Notes: a model not told the origin generated them from the letters alone. A DNA stretch of 45,751 bases from Antiquaquibacter metalliresistens (GCF_029211225.1 NZ_JARGEM010000011.1:1-45751); one strand, 5' to 3'; numbered from the stretch's first letter, positions 1 to 8,340 are shown. Made by a program: numbers and translations.

Positions 1-78
1 GGCACCCGCGCCGACCCCGACCTCGAAGCTCGAGCGACCGCCGTCCTGGAACGAATCAGCCCACCACTGGCCGCTTGA
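1..78 (+). pseudogene. IS110-family transposase, C-terminal end (cut by window edge)
   Basis: The first 25 codons read GTRADPDLEARA...SPPLAA and end at TGA 76-78. They match, with a few substitutions, the C-terminus of the IS110-type transposase that ends at 7427. The similarity continues through the next 35 bases or so, up to about position 116. This is therefore the 3' end of a second, diverged copy of the same IS type in the same orientation. The rest of the gene lies outside the window, so whether that copy is intact cannot be judged. Confidence 0.8.
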
Positions 79-185
79 CAGCAATAGGAGCATCCACGCC
101 ACGGGACTTGACCCCTACCCCTAACGCCTGCTATCTCTTGACCTTACGAAAGGTAAGTATTCTCCGTCAGTGTCAGGAACCAAGT

Positions 186-605
186 ATGGATGTCGTCGTG
201 CTCATCGGTCGGATTCTGTTCGCCCTGCTGTTCCTGGGCTCAGGGGTCGCGCACATCACCCAACGCCAGATGATGACCGGATACGCGGCCAGCAAGAAGG
301 TCCCCGCCGCGGGGGTCCTCGTGCTCGCCAGCGGCGTGCTGATCGTGGTCGGCGCGCTCATGGTCGCCGTCGGGGTGTGGCCGGATCTAGGTGCGTTGCT
401 GCTGGCCGCATTCCTGGTGCCCACCGCATTCCTCATGCACGGGTTCTGGGCCGAGACCGACGCCACGGCCCGGATGACCGAGCAGACGCAGTTCCTCAAG
501 GACATTGCGCTGGCCGGTGCGGCGCTGGTGATGTTCGGACTGTTCGCCCAGCTCGGGGACGACCTCGGCCTGGTCGTCCTCGGACCGCTATTCGAGGCGC
601 CATGA
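186..605 (+). CDS. DoxX-family integral membrane protein
   Basis: This 139-residue protein has four hydrophobic segments (about residues 3-21, 40-62, 66-84, 104-122). Its N-terminal segment with GRILFALLFLGSGVAHI and the MTGYAASKKVP stretch are typical of DoxX/DoxD-like proteins. Members are small four-helix membrane proteins, often tied to redox or thiol stress, but the substrate of this one is unknown. The start ATG 186 has an AGGAACC-like ribosome site just upstream. A longer frame from 75 exists, but its first 37 codons overlap the IS110 end and are not DoxX-like. The stop overlaps the next gene (ATGA at 602-605), so the two are probably co-translated. Confidence 0.85.
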   Translation: MDVVVLIGRILFALLFLGSGVAHITQRQMMTGYAASKKVPAAGVLVLASGVLIVVGALMVAVGVWPDLGALLLAAFLVPTAFLMHGFWAETDATARMTEQTQFLKDIALAGAALVMFGLFAQLGDDLGLVVLGPLFEAP

Positions 606-1096
606 TCGGAGAGGCAGCCTCCCTCCCGCGGCGTAGCGGGGGTCGGCCGGGGACCACGCCGACCAATCCGCACATGCAGCTAGAGCAGCAGCCCAGCGAC
701 GACCGGCCGCTCCGGCGGCTCGAGGCGTTGCTCGCCGACCTGCCCGGCGTCGTCTGGGCCGACAGCCTAATCTCCGTGCCCGGAGCCCGCGCCCTCACCC
801 TGCCCCCGGGCCAGGCGGTCGGGCCGCCGGAGGCATTCATGATCGGCACGGAGTTCGCCCACCTGCATCCGGCTCCGGACCACTCCCTGCACGTGGCCCT
901 GCCGCCGGAGGACGCCCGCCAGGCCATCAACGCCGGGTGGGCGGAGCAGCATCCGGTCGCCGCGCGCGGTCTGATCCCCGCGGGCACCGTCATGCTCTAC
1001 GCCCCGCGCGACGATGACGAAGCCGACGTCGTCGCTCACCTGGTCCGAACCTGCTACGACTACGCGCGCGGCGCCACGTCGAGCGGCCGCGGCTGA
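602..1096 (+). CDS. Luciferase-domain (DUF5519-type) protein
   Basis: This 164-residue soluble protein starts at ATG 602, overlapping the DoxX stop by ATGA. The C-terminal half carries the signature of the 'luciferase' domain family (DUF5519-like): a HPAPDHSLHVALP stretch, an AGWAEQHPVA stretch, then IPAGTVMLYAPRDDDE. In this family the name is historical; members are small proteins of unknown biochemistry that often sit beside DoxX or ferredoxin-like genes, not light producers. The residues before about 25 are basic and low-complexity, so an internal start near Met25 is possible. Its pairing with DoxX and a VOC protein suggests a small stress or detoxification cluster, which is inference. 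Confidence 0.75.
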   Translation: MIGEAASLPRRSGGRPGTTPTNPHMQLEQQPSDDRPLRRLEALLADLPGVVWADSLISVPGARALTLPPGQAVGPPEAFMIGTEFAHLHPAPDHSLHVALPPEDARQAINAGWAEQHPVAARGLIPAGTVMLYAPRDDDEADVVAHLVRTCYDYARGATSSGRG

Positions 1097-1158
1097 GCAT
1101 CCGAGACCGGTCCCCTTGCCCCCGCGTCACAAGGATCATCGAGAAGGAGTCACCACCG

Positions 1159-1617
1159 ATGCGCGTGCACGAACTCGGCCATCTGGTCCTCTACGTCCGG
1201 GACCTCGATCGGTCCCGGCGCTTCTACCGAGAGGTACTCGAATGGGACGAGGTGCGCGGAGACGTCCCGCTGCCCGTGCCCGCCGCCGCTTTCAGCTCGG
1301 GCCGCACACACCACGAGCTGCTGCTGATCGAGGTGGGGTCCTCCGCCGCGCCCATGCCGCCGGGCCGCCGCGTCGGGATGTACCACTTCGGCCTCAAGGT
1401 GGGTGAGAGCGACGAGGAGCTTCGCGAGGTGGTCCGCCACCTCGACCGGCATGGCGTTCCAGTCCTCGGCGCCTCCGACCACACCGTGACCCACTCGCTC
1501 TACATCGCCGATCCCGACGGCCACGACATCGAGCTCTACGTCGACATGGTGCCGCGCGACCAGTGGCTCGCCGACCCCTCGCTGGTCTTCGCCCCCATCC
1601 GGCCGCTCCACCTCTAG
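1159..1617 (+). CDS. VOC-superfamily (glyoxalase / extradiol dioxygenase-like) protein
   Basis: This 152-residue protein contains two beta-alpha-beta-beta-beta modules of the vicinal oxygen chelate fold. The first begins ELGHLVLYVRDLDRSRRFY and the second GMYHFGLKV. The putative metal ligands His8, His76 and Glu125 (in DIELYVD) form the usual two-His-one-carboxylate set, so a divalent-metal enzyme of the catechol 2,3-dioxygenase or glyoxalase type is likely. The substrate is not predictable. ATG 1159 follows a GAGAAGGAG ribosome site at about 1140-1148. It is the third gene of the DoxX cluster, 62 bases downstream of the luciferase-domain gene. Confidence 0.85.
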   Translation: MRVHELGHLVLYVRDLDRSRRFYREVLEWDEVRGDVPLPVPAAAFSSGRTHHELLLIEVGSSAAPMPPGRRVGMYHFGLKVGESDEELREVVRHLDRHGVPVLGASDHTVTHSLYIADPDGHDIELYVDMVPRDQWLADPSLVFAPIRPLHL

Positions 1618-1685
1618 CTGGAGGAACCCCCGACGGCGACGCCACAGGTCACCGCGCCTGCATGTGTCGCTTAACGGCGTGCGGC

Positions 1686-2168
1686 TTACACAGGCGGCGC
1701 TGCTCGGTCGATTGGAGTAGGCCGTGGTTGCTCGAATTTGAGAGGCGAGGATGGGTGCAGGACGAGCGCCCGCGCTTCATCTACGAGGTCCGCTACGGTA
1801 TCGAGCCTCTTGAAGACGACTGCCCAGCGCAGGTAGGCGACGTCATCGATGCGGCGAAGTGCGTCGAGCACACCGGCCCCAAGTTGGGCGCTGCGGACAA
1901 GACGCTGACCCTTGAGTGGTTGCAGAACCCACTCAGCGATGAACGCGCTTCGCTCGTTCGCATCTCTACGGCCAAGCATGGCTCGGCGGATGCTCGCTTC
2001 GAACTGCGAGTGGGAGTAGCGAGCCGGCCGGCTCTGCTCACTGCGTTTCAGCACGTTGAGCGGCTGCTCGACAACGCTGGGCGGCATCCAGGTGTGGCCC
2101 GCTGGTTTGGGGGCGGCGTCCGGCAGTTTCTCGTCGAGCTTCGGAGCGTCCGGCGAATGACCGCACAT
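1686..2168 (-). CDS. ATP-cone domain protein, NrdR-like without the zinc ribbon
   Basis: The minus-strand frame encodes 160 residues. Residues 37-135 fit an ATP-cone as in NrdR: LNVLKRSEQ...FEASIRRAM, then IAEWVLQPLKG, then VLDALRRIDDVAYLRWAVVF. The last segment matches the NrdR C-terminal block (LRELDEVAYVRFASVY in typical members). NrdR represses ribonucleotide reductase genes in response to (d)ATP, using an N-terminal four-Cys zinc ribbon. Here the N-terminus (MCGHSPDAPKL...) lacks the paired cysteines, so DNA binding by a ribbon is doubtful. The opposite strand is also open over this stretch but shows no family match. The start is uncertain; the frame is open a little further upstream. 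Confidence 0.7.
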   Translation of the reverse strand: MCGHSPDAPKLDEKLPDAAPKPAGHTWMPPSVVEQPLNVLKRSEQSRPARYSHSQFEASIRRAMLGRRDANERSAFIAEWVLQPLKGQRLVRSAQLGAGVLDALRRIDDVAYLRWAVVFKRLDTVADLVDEARALVLHPSSPLKFEQPRPTPIDRAAPPV

Positions 2169-2192
2169 CGACCTGGTGTGCCTGCGGGCGCA

Positions 2193-2210
2193 GCCTAAAT
2201 CGATTTAGGC
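2193..2210. promoter_or_regulatory. 18-bp perfect palindrome, probable operator
   Basis: GCCTAAATCGATTTAGGC is a perfect palindrome lying between the divergently read ATP-cone gene (start 2168) and the DUF1990 gene (start 2218). Its AT-rich centre and location are what one expects of a dimeric repressor site controlling one or both genes. No regulator of obvious matching type lies next to it. Confidence 0.55.
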
Positions 2211-2217
2211 AACGGTA

Positions 2218-2625
2218 ATGCACGAGTTTCGGATCGCGCAAGAGGAGCGTCTCCCGCACCGCATTTCGCCGCACCGCTGCCGCGTCGAGAACGCCCGCGA
2301 GGTCGCCGACGGAGAGCGTCTCGTGGTGACGGCGCGGCTGCCTTTCGTCACCGTGCGCGAACCGGTCGAGGTGGTGACGGTCGTACGCGAGCCGGATCGC
2401 GTCGGCTTCTCCTACCGCGCGCTCCCCGGGCATCCGATCGCCGGCGAAGAGGCGTCCATCGTCCACCGCGACGGGGACGATGTTCTGCTGACGATCCGGT
2501 CGCTCACCGCGCCGAGCCCGCGCGCGGCGTGGCGTGTGCTGTATCCGGTGCTGCGCGTCGCGCAGGTGGTGGTGCGACGGAGGTATCGGCGTGCCCTGAC
2601 GGGCACCGTCAGCCCATCGTGTTGA
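2218..2625 (+). CDS. DUF1990-family protein (probably N-terminally shortened)
   Basis: This 135-residue protein matches the C-terminal two thirds of DUF1990. It has the EPDRVGFSYRALPGHPIAGEE core, where the family typically has GFAYGTLPGHPESGEEAF, followed by an AAWRVLYPVLRVAQVVVRRRY tail. Family members are usually about 170 residues, so about 35 N-terminal residues appear to be missing. An in-frame stop lies only 12 bases before ATG 2218, inside the palindrome, and no good ribosome site is visible. Function is unknown. The 3' end overlaps the convergent DUF981 gene by 17 bases. Confidence 0.65.
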   Translation: MHEFRIAQEERLPHRISPHRCRVENAREVADGERLVVTARLPFVTVREPVEVVTVVREPDRVGFSYRALPGHPIAGEEASIVHRDGDDVLLTIRSLTAPSPRAAWRVLYPVLRVAQVVVRRRYRRALTGTVSPSC

Positions 2626-3334
2626 CGATCAGACCGATGTGCGTGAAGAAGTTCAGGGCGCCGAACAGCCCGAACGCCAGGCCGGCCAGCCCCCACGTGA
2701 TGCCGACGATCTTGGTGACGGCGGTCAGCGGGCGGGATGCAGAGAAGCTGCGCAGGGTGAACGGGAACAGTACGGCACCCACGCCGACGAGGGCGAACAA
2801 CCCGGACATGAATGTCGTCTCCACCCAGGGCCACTGCGAGAAGGCTCCGGAGATGGGCTCCTCGGGCGGAGCCGCGAACAGCTGGAACACCAGGCCGGCC
2901 GCGGCGATCGCGAACAGCGACAGCCCCAGGCCGAAGATGAAGATGCCGAGCGGCTGGGCCGTGGCGGCGGCCTCGGCGGGGCGATCCTCCGCCGACTCGA
3001 GCCGGGAGCCGCGCTTCCAGAGGAACAGCGCCGCGGCGAGGAGGAGGACGCCGAACCCGAGGCTGGTCTCGCCGAAGATGATGTTGTCGAAGGGGAAGTA
3101 CTTCGCGAACGGCCACGTGAGCGTCATGTGCGCGCCGGTGATCGTCAGGAGCGCGCCGAGTACGCCGAACGCCAGCGCCCAGCCCGTGGAGCGGAACATC
3201 GTGTCGCGGTGCAGGCTGCGCCCGAGCAGCACGAGCAGGATCAGTCCCGCTCCCGCCGCGAGGGACATGATTGTGTTGTAAGTGGGCATCTGGGTCCAGT
3301 CGATGACCAGACCCGCGTTCTCAGCAATGAGCAA
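2609..3334 (-). CDS. DUF981-family membrane protein
   Basis: The protein has about 241 residues with six or seven hydrophobic helices. The N-terminal VIDWTQMPTYNTIMSLAAG, the GPH-like turn GAHMTLTWPFA and the conserved GETSLGFGVLLL stretch are typical of DUF981. These are multi-pass membrane proteins of unknown role in Actinobacteria. TTG at 3334-3332 is chosen as start because GAGAAGG stands seven bases upstream and the protein then begins at the family's usual place. A longer frame from 3430 adds 32 residues that look non-coding. The gene converges on the DUF1990 gene, with their 3' ends overlapping. Confidence 0.75.
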   Translation of the reverse strand: MLIAENAGLVIDWTQMPTYNTIMSLAAGAGLILLVLLGRSLHRDTMFRSTGWALAFGVLGALLTITGAHMTLTWPFAKYFPFDNIIFGETSLGFGVLLLAAALFLWKRGSRLESAEDRPAEAAATAQPLGIFIFGLGLSLFAIAAAGLVFQLFAAPPEEPISGAFSQWPWVETTFMSGLFALVGVGAVLFPFTLRSFSASRPLTAVTKIVGITWGLAGLAFGLFGALNFFTHIGLIVNTMG

Positions 3335-3479
3335 ATTCGTGCCTTCTCTCGTCTCGGTCGCCGGGCGCGGCGTCGTCGGCCCGTGAGAGCCGACCACCTG
3401 ACCTCGTCGGGTCCGGGGTGTGTGCGACATGCCTTTTGCACGTCCCGGCGCGATGAGAGCCCTCTCATGTCGAGCTTAG

Positions 3480-4797
3480 GCTCTTCCGGCCGTCCCGTTC
3501 AAGCCCCGGGACGTGGTGTAGCGGTCGGTGATCCTTCTGCTGTTGATTTCGGTTAGGCGCTGAGCTCGAGGACGGTGTCGGTGGTCGCCTCCGTTCCGGT
3601 GTCGGGGACGAGGGTGAGGCGGGACTTGGCGAGGATGTCGAGGCCGAGGTAGCGGCGTCCTTCGGCCCATTCGTCGGTCTGTTCGGCGAGGACCGCGCCG
3701 ACGACGCGGATGATCGCGTCACGGTTGGGGAAGATCCCGACGGAGTCGGTGCGGCGGCGGATCTCGCGGTTCAATCGCTCGTTGGGGTTGTTGGACCAGA
3801 TCTGCTGCCAGAGCCCGTCGGGGAACCCGGTGAACGCGAGGATGTCCGCTCTCGCGTTGTCGAGGTGCTCGTGCGCGGCGGGGAGTTTTCCGTCGACGTA
3901 GTCCAGCAGCCGGTCGAACTGGGCGTTCACCGCCTCGGCGTCGGGCTGGTCATAGACGGAGTGCAGCATCGCCTTCACCGCCGGCCACATGCTCTTCGGC
4001 GTCACCGACATCAGATTCGCCGCGTAATGGGTTCTGCATCGCTGCCAGACCGCGCCGGGCAGGTTCGCCGCGATGGCCTCCACGAGGCCCTGGTGGGCGT
4101 CGGAGGTGACCAGGCGGACGCCTCTGAGGCCGCGGGCGACGAGGTCGGCGAAGAAGCTGTTCCAGGCAGCGCCGGTCTCCGACGTTGCGACCCGCAGGCC
4201 GAGCACTTCGCGGCGCCCGTCGGCGTTCACGCCGGTCGCGACCAGCACGACCGCATTGATCACGCGGCCACCCTCACGGACCTTCATCGTCAGCGCATCG
4301 GCGGCGACGAACGTGAACGGGCCCGCATCGTCCAGGGGGCGGTGGCGGAACTGGTCGACGTGCTCGTCGAGGTCGGCCGCCATCCGCGAGACCTGCGACT
4401 TCGACAGGGAGTGGATCCCGAGAGTCTTCACCAGCTTGTCCATCCGACGCGTCGAGACGCCCGCGAGATAGCAGTCCGCGACGACCGTGATCAGCGCGGT
4501 CTCGGCCCGTTTGCGGCGCTCGAGGAGCCATTCGGGGAAGTAGGTGCCCTGCCGGAGCTTCGGGATCGCGCCGTCGATCGTGCCGACGCGGGTGTCGAGG
4601 TCGCGGTGGCGGTAGCCGTTGCGCTGCGCGGCACGGTCCGGGGAGGGCTTACCCCACTCGGCGCCGACCACGGCATCCGCGTCGGCGGACAGCAGCGCGT
4701 TGATCGTGGACTGCAGCAGGCTGCGCATCAGATCCGGGGACGAATCGGTCAGGGCTTCACCGAGCAGGCGGGCAGGGTCGACAATATGACCTGAGTC
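3480..4797 (-). mobile_element. IS256-family element, 5' tip missing
   Basis: The element spans an IS256-type transposase gene plus about 70 bases beyond its stop (3480-3552), which is likely the transposase-distal end. The transposase-proximal end is abruptly replaced by the IS1634-type element at about 4798-4806. The left border is approximate because no matching terminal repeat survives for comparison. Confidence 0.6.
3553..4728 (-). CDS. IS256-family transposase (N-terminus truncated)
   Basis: This is a 391-residue Mutator/IS256-type transposase. The catalytic DDE set is visible: Asp in FVAADALTMKV, Asp in RLVTSDAHQGLV and Glu in NPNERLNREIRRRTD. The zinc-like CRTHYAANL motif before the third acidic residue is also typical. 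Homology runs upstream of ATG 4728: the open frame reads HIVDPARLLGEALTDSS before this Met, which is the normal start region of such proteins. The true start codon is therefore lost at the junction with the neighbouring IS near 4797. The protein may still be made from ATG 4728, but without about 20 residues and without its IS end the element is probably immobile. Confidence 0.85.
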   Translation of the reverse strand: MRSLLQSTINALLSADADAVVGAEWGKPSPDRAAQRNGYRHRDLDTRVGTIDGAIPKLRQGTYFPEWLLERRKRAETALITVVADCYLAGVSTRRMDKLVKTLGIHSLSKSQVSRMAADLDEHVDQFRHRPLDDAGPFTFVAADALTMKVREGGRVINAVVLVATGVNADGRREVLGLRVATSETGAAWNSFFADLVARGLRGVRLVTSDAHQGLVEAIAANLPGAVWQRCRTHYAANLMSVTPKSMWPAVKAMLHSVYDQPDAEAVNAQFDRLLDYVDGKLPAAHEHLDNARADILAFTGFPDGLWQQIWSNNPNERLNREIRRRTDSVGIFPNRDAIIRVVGAVLAEQTDEWAEGRRYLGLDILAKSRLTLVPDTGTEATTDTVLELSA

Positions 4798-4805
4798 GTG
4801 CCACT

Positions 4806-6319
4806 TTAGTGCGCCGCGTTCGGCAGGAGTTTCTCGGCGATATCGGCGGCCTCGCCTTCCAGCGGGGTCGTGGCCGTGATGCGCTGCCCGCGTAGCGAGA
4901 TCACCGCGTCCCGGACCGGGCGCAGCGCTCGGACGATCCGCTTGATCGAGTAGTCCGATTTCTCCGTGACGTGCCGGGTGACCGCGAGAGCGGCGAACAC
5001 GATCGTGAGGTGCGCCTCGATCGAGTCCCGCTCGTGATGGAACATCGGCCGCGCCTTGAGGTCGCTCTTCGCCATCCGGAACGACGCCTCGACACGGAAC
5101 AGATCGTGATACGCGGCCACCACCTCGGCGCCGGTGAGCTTGTCGGTGCTGATCGAGGTGACGTAGCCCTTCAACCCGAGATACGAGCGGGCCTTCTCGA
5201 CCACGGCCAGTTCACGCCCGGCCGGGTGCCGCGCTCACCGAGGGTGACGAACCTGTCCTTCTTCGGCGCCCGCTGGCCGCCCGCGATCTGCTCGGCCCGG
5301 TCGATCTGCTTGTTCAACGTGACATTGTCGCGCTTCTCGCGCTTGCGGGAGTACTGCCAGACCACCCGCCGGTCCCGACGATACGCTCCCTTCCCCATCG
5401 GGCGGATCGTCTCGATGATCTGCCCGTCCTCGAACAGGTTCCCGACACTCTCGTAGTGCTCGGCGAGGTCTTTCGGCGCCGACCCCGTCCGGGAAGCGAC
5501 GATGAAATCGAAGCCGGCGTCCTCGAGCGCGTTCAGGTTGCTCGCCGAGAGCATGCCCGCGTCGGCGACGACCACGACATCACTGTTCCCGTAACGCTTC
5601 CGGAACCCGTTCAGCACGGGCAGCAGCGTCGTGGTCTCGCCCCGGTTGCCCTCGAACGCATGGACCTCCAGCGGGAACCCCACCTGATCGACCAGCAGGC
5701 CGACGAGGATCTGCGGATCGACGCGCCGCTCCTTGCTCATCCCGACCTTGCGGAGCGCGTCCTCGTGCTCCGCCTCGAAATACAGCGTGGTCACGTCATA
5801 CATCACCACCTGCAGCGCCCCGGCCGCCGTCACCTTCCGCAGCGCCGCGTCCGCGAGCTGCGATCGCCAGTCCTCCTCGACGCAACGCGCGAGGGTCCGC
5901 CAGATCGTGCGCAACGACGGCGACTTCACACCGATCTCCGCGAGCACCCGGATCGTGTCAGCCTTGCTGGTCGGCTCGATGATCCGCGCCAGCACGAGAC
6001 GCTTGAAGCTGTCGGTCCCGACCGAGTCGAACCCGACCTCGCGGTAAGCGTGCTCGAGAACATCCCAGAGGACACGGGCCTGGGAGCCGACGATCTCCGG
6101 TGTCGCGGTCACCTTCTGCGGCGCGAGCCGGTCCAGATCGAACGCGAGCTGCCCGGCCTGGATCTTCGTGCGGGCGACCTCGAGGAGGAACTCGAGATCC
6201 TCGGGCGTGTGAGCGGAGCCGATGTGCTCGACGATCTTCTGCACGCCGTACTGCTTCGACGCGATCTGCACCGCTGTCGCGCCCGACGCGGTGCGCACCT
6301 TCCGGATGAACAGGCCCAC
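4806..6319 (-). pseudogene. IS1634-family (IS4-like) transposase, frameshifted
   Basis: Two overlapping frames make one transposase. The N-terminal part (6319 down to about 5220) begins MGLFIRKVRTASG and carries the first two catalytic regions (MYDVTTLYFE and VVVADAGMLS). The C-terminal part (about 5220 to 4806) reads ELAVVEKARSYLGLKGYVTSI and contains the catalytic Glu in FRVEASFRMAKSDLKARP. A single missing base near 5215-5225, in the CCGGCCGGG run, shifts the frame. The corrected product would be about 504 residues, the normal size. The stop TAA overlaps the terminal repeat. This is either a real inactivating deletion or a base-calling error. Confidence 0.85.
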
Positions 6320-6366
6320 GCAACACGAGTCTAGAACCCCGGTTTAGTGCGCCAGGCGGGCACTAA
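4806..6366. mobile_element. IS1634-family insertion sequence
   Basis: The element is bounded by imperfect inverted tips: TTAGTGCGCCGCG at 4806 reading inward, and the complement of 6352-6366 (TTAGTGCCCGCCTGG) at the other side. It interrupts the 5' end of the IS256 element on its left and abuts an IS3 remnant on its right. No clear target duplication is visible (CCACT against GGCAG), which suggests later rearrangement of one flank. Confidence 0.6.
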
Positions 6367-6440
6367 GGCAGCGCGAGATCCCCGGAAAATCAAAGATCTC
6401 AGGCCGTCCGGGAACCAAGTCGAGGAAAGATGGCACGAGT

Positions 6441-6818
6441 CAGGCCTGGGGAGCCGGCGGCGACCTCACCGGGCTGACCCACCACTCGGACCACGGCTCG
6501 AACTATATGGCGATGGTCTACACCGACCGCGTCGTCGAGCTCGGAGCCGTGCCCTCGACCGGAACCGTCGGCGACAGCTTCGACAACGCCATGGCCGAGG
6601 CGGTCAACAACCTCTACAAGACCGAGCTGATCCGCCAGCGCGGACCCTGGCGGACCGTCGAGCAGGTCGAGCTGGCGACCCTCGAGTACGTCTGGTGGTG
6701 GAACAACCAGCGCCTCCACGGCGAGCTCGACATGCGCACCCCGATCGAGGTCGAGGACGCGTACTACGCTGACCTGGAATCAGCCCAACCGGCACCTGCC
6801 GGACAAGGCTCCCGATAG
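6441..6818 (+). pseudogene. IS3-family OrfB transposase, C-terminal fragment
   Basis: The frame ending at 6818 encodes the last third of an rve integrase-type transposase: LTHHSDHGSNYMAM (second catalytic Asp), TVGDSFDNAMAEAVNNLYKTELI (catalytic Glu) and the WWWNNQRLHGELDMRTPIE tail. OrfA and the first catalytic Asp are absent. The upstream boundary is around 6441 and the sequence between 6367 and 6440 is not recognisable. This is a dead remnant. Confidence 0.8.
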
Positions 6819-6827
6819 GAACGAAAG

Positions 6828-7427
6828 TCAGGCCGATTCAAACAACAGTTGGAGATGCTCGTCCGGCAGGTCAACCCCACGCTGCTGTCCCTGAGCGGAG
6901 TCGGTCCTGTCACCGCAGCGACGCTCCTGGTCGCCGCGGGCGACAACCCCGAGCGGCTCGGAACCCGCGCCAGCTTCGCCGCTCTCGCCGGTGTCGCCCC
7001 GATCCCCGCCTCCTCCGGACAACGCACACGGCATCGACTCTCTCGCGGCGGGAACCGGCACGCGAACGCCGCGCTGCACCGGATTGTGCTGTTGCGCATG
7101 CGACATCGCGAGCCTCGGACGATGGCCTATTTCGAGAGGCGTCGTTCGGAGCAACTCACCGACCGTGACATCATGCGCTGCCTCAAACGACACGTCGCGA
7201 ACGAGATCTATGCCGCTCTGCTCAATCCCGCCACCGACAATCCCGTCGGGCGCGAACTCCGAGCACGCCGACAAGCGAAAGGCATCCCGATCAGCGTTCT
7301 CGCCGCCACTCTCAGCGTCCCCTACCAGCGGCTCCGACGACTCGAGATCGGCACTCGCGCCGACCCTGAACTCGAGGCCCGAGCGACAGCCGTCCTGGAG
7401 CAGATCAGCCCGCCACTGGCCGCTTGA
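6828..7427 (+). pseudogene. IS110-family transposase, C-terminal half
   Basis: The frame begins abruptly in RFKQQLEMLVRQVNP and runs to the stop at 7427. The Transposase_20 core is clear: LSLSGVGPVTAATLL, GVAPIPASSGQRTRHRLSRG and NRHANAALHRIVLLRM. The C-terminus carries an added helix-turn-helix-like segment (VLAATLSVPYQRLRRLE). The N-terminal RuvC-like DEDD half is missing, so the element is inactive unless a start near TTG 6849 makes a partial protein. Its 3' end and downstream bases recur at 1-116. Confidence 0.8.
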
Positions 7428-7451
7428 CAGCAATAGGAGCATCCACCCCAT

Positions 7452-7470
7452 GGGACGTCACCCCTTGTGC
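7452..7470. repeat. Transposon tip (GGGACGTCACC) and 8-bp target duplication
   Basis: GGGACGTCACC at 7452-7462 is the exact inverse of GGTGACGTCCC at 45655-45665. Each is followed on its backbone side by CCTTGTGC (7463-7470 and 45647-45654). Joining the backbone across one copy of the octamer restores an uninterrupted gene, so these are a terminal inverted repeat and a target-site duplication. Confidence 0.8.
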
Positions 7471-7826
7471 TGCTCGTAGTAGCGGCGGCTCGACTCCTTC
7501 ACCTTCTCCGGTGATGCGAGGCGATAGCGAATCTTCGCAGCCTTCACCTTCTCGGGATTCTGCTCAGCCCACCGCCGCGCGCGATCGACGGCGTTGCGTC
7601 GACGGGCGACATCGCGCATCCTCGCGGCGTACGCGCGACGGTTCCACACACGTGACGCCTCACGCTGGCGGACGGCGTTGTTCTCAATCCAACGGCGCCG
7701 GTATGCGCGCACCCGGTCGGCGTTCGCTGCACGCCAGGCCCGCTCGGTCTCCTCGTAGCGCGGGCGAAGCTCGCGGCGCCGGCGCAGCCGTTGTTCGCGC
7801 TTGTCGCCGTCAGCCGGGCTGCTCAT
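7458..7826 (-). pseudogene. 5' half of a charged, helix-rich protein gene split by the transposon
   Basis: ATG 7826 opens a frame rich in Arg, Glu and Ala with repeated motifs of the form NPEKVKAAKIRYR and SPEKVKESSRRYY. It stops at 7458 inside the transposon tip. Fused across the CCTTGTGC duplication to the frame at 45646-45003, it becomes one protein of about 335 residues, reading YYEQHK then AEISERR. The repeat motif continues on the far side as DPQKVAEARARYRENY. The gene overlaps the upstream gene by 17 bases. No function is recognised; the highly charged helices suggest nucleic-acid binding. Confidence 0.65.
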
Positions 7827-8070
7827 CGAGCACCTCGACCGCGCTGAGCGCGGCCACGAGCGCTTCGCGATACTCCCGTGGTTCGACGATCGTTCGGGCA
7901 ACGAGATCCTCGAGCGTGCCACGATCCGTCGACGGCAACGACTCGAGACACCAGGCTGCCTGCCCGGCGAGGTTGTACTCGGGATCGTCGACGCCGATCT
8001 CCGAGTAGTAGGTCACCGCCGCGAAGCCGACCCGCTGCAGAACCTCGACAACCTGATCTGTAGTGGCCAC
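7810..8070 (-). CDS. Small acidic protein of unknown function
   Basis: This 86-residue protein starts at GTG 8070, preceded by AGGGGG seven bases upstream. It reads VATTDQVVEVLQRVGFAA...LVAALSAVEVLDEQPG, with a Y-rich middle (VTYYSEIGVDDPEYN) and no cysteines except one. It overlaps the following split gene, so the two form an operon. The longer frame from 8250 would start inside the inverted-repeat element and is not used. No family is recognised. Confidence 0.6.
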   Translation of the reverse strand: MATTDQVVEVLQRVGFAAVTYYSEIGVDDPEYNLAGQAAWCLESLPSTDRGTLEDLVARTIVEPREYREALVAALSAVEVLDEQPG

Positions 8071-8153
8071 ACCAACCCCCTGAATTGACTCGACGGGCCG
8101 GCGTCCCGTCGAGCCGTCAGCATAGAACACACCAACGGCTACGCCGTCGACGA

Positions 8154-8311
8154 CTTGCCTGTCCTGGCCGGCCGATCGTACTTCCCTCCGTGAGCTGCGC
8201 GCCGCCCCCTCGCTATTTGCAGACTGCGGGCTACGCCCTCCGCTTAGCAACCGCTCATGGTCGCACTCCGCTCCCTCCGCTCAGTCTCGATCCCCGCGCC
8301 AGGAAGGCAAG
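8154..8311. other. Large inverted-repeat leader element A
   Basis: CTTGCCTGTCCTGGC (8154-8168) pairs with GCCAGGAAGGCAAG (8298-8311) over 14 bp with one bulged G. This encloses about 130 bases rich in CGCTCC/CTCCGCT motifs and a CTATTT hexamer. The right arm merges into a 41-base leader (8300-8340) that is 36/41 identical to the leader of the gene at 37157. The distance from the right arm to the start codon is 30 bases, the same as in element B (36972-37127). Confidence 0.6.
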
Positions 8312-8340
8312 AAAAACGGTTGGCAGAGAAGGAGAGAACT

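Noticed and set aside
1563-2198. 211-codon plus-strand frame over the ATP-cone gene
   Set aside because: No recognisable family on this strand, whereas the minus strand matches the ATP-cone of NrdR over about 100 residues.
2639-3556. 305-codon plus-strand frame opposite the DUF981 gene
   Set aside because: Composition is Glu/Gly/Arg-rich shadow; the minus frame has clear membrane helices and family motifs.
6405-6425. GGCCGTCCGGGAACCAAG similar to the IS256 end at 3487
   Set aside because: It is in the wrong relative orientation for a terminal inverted repeat, and the match is too short to define a border.
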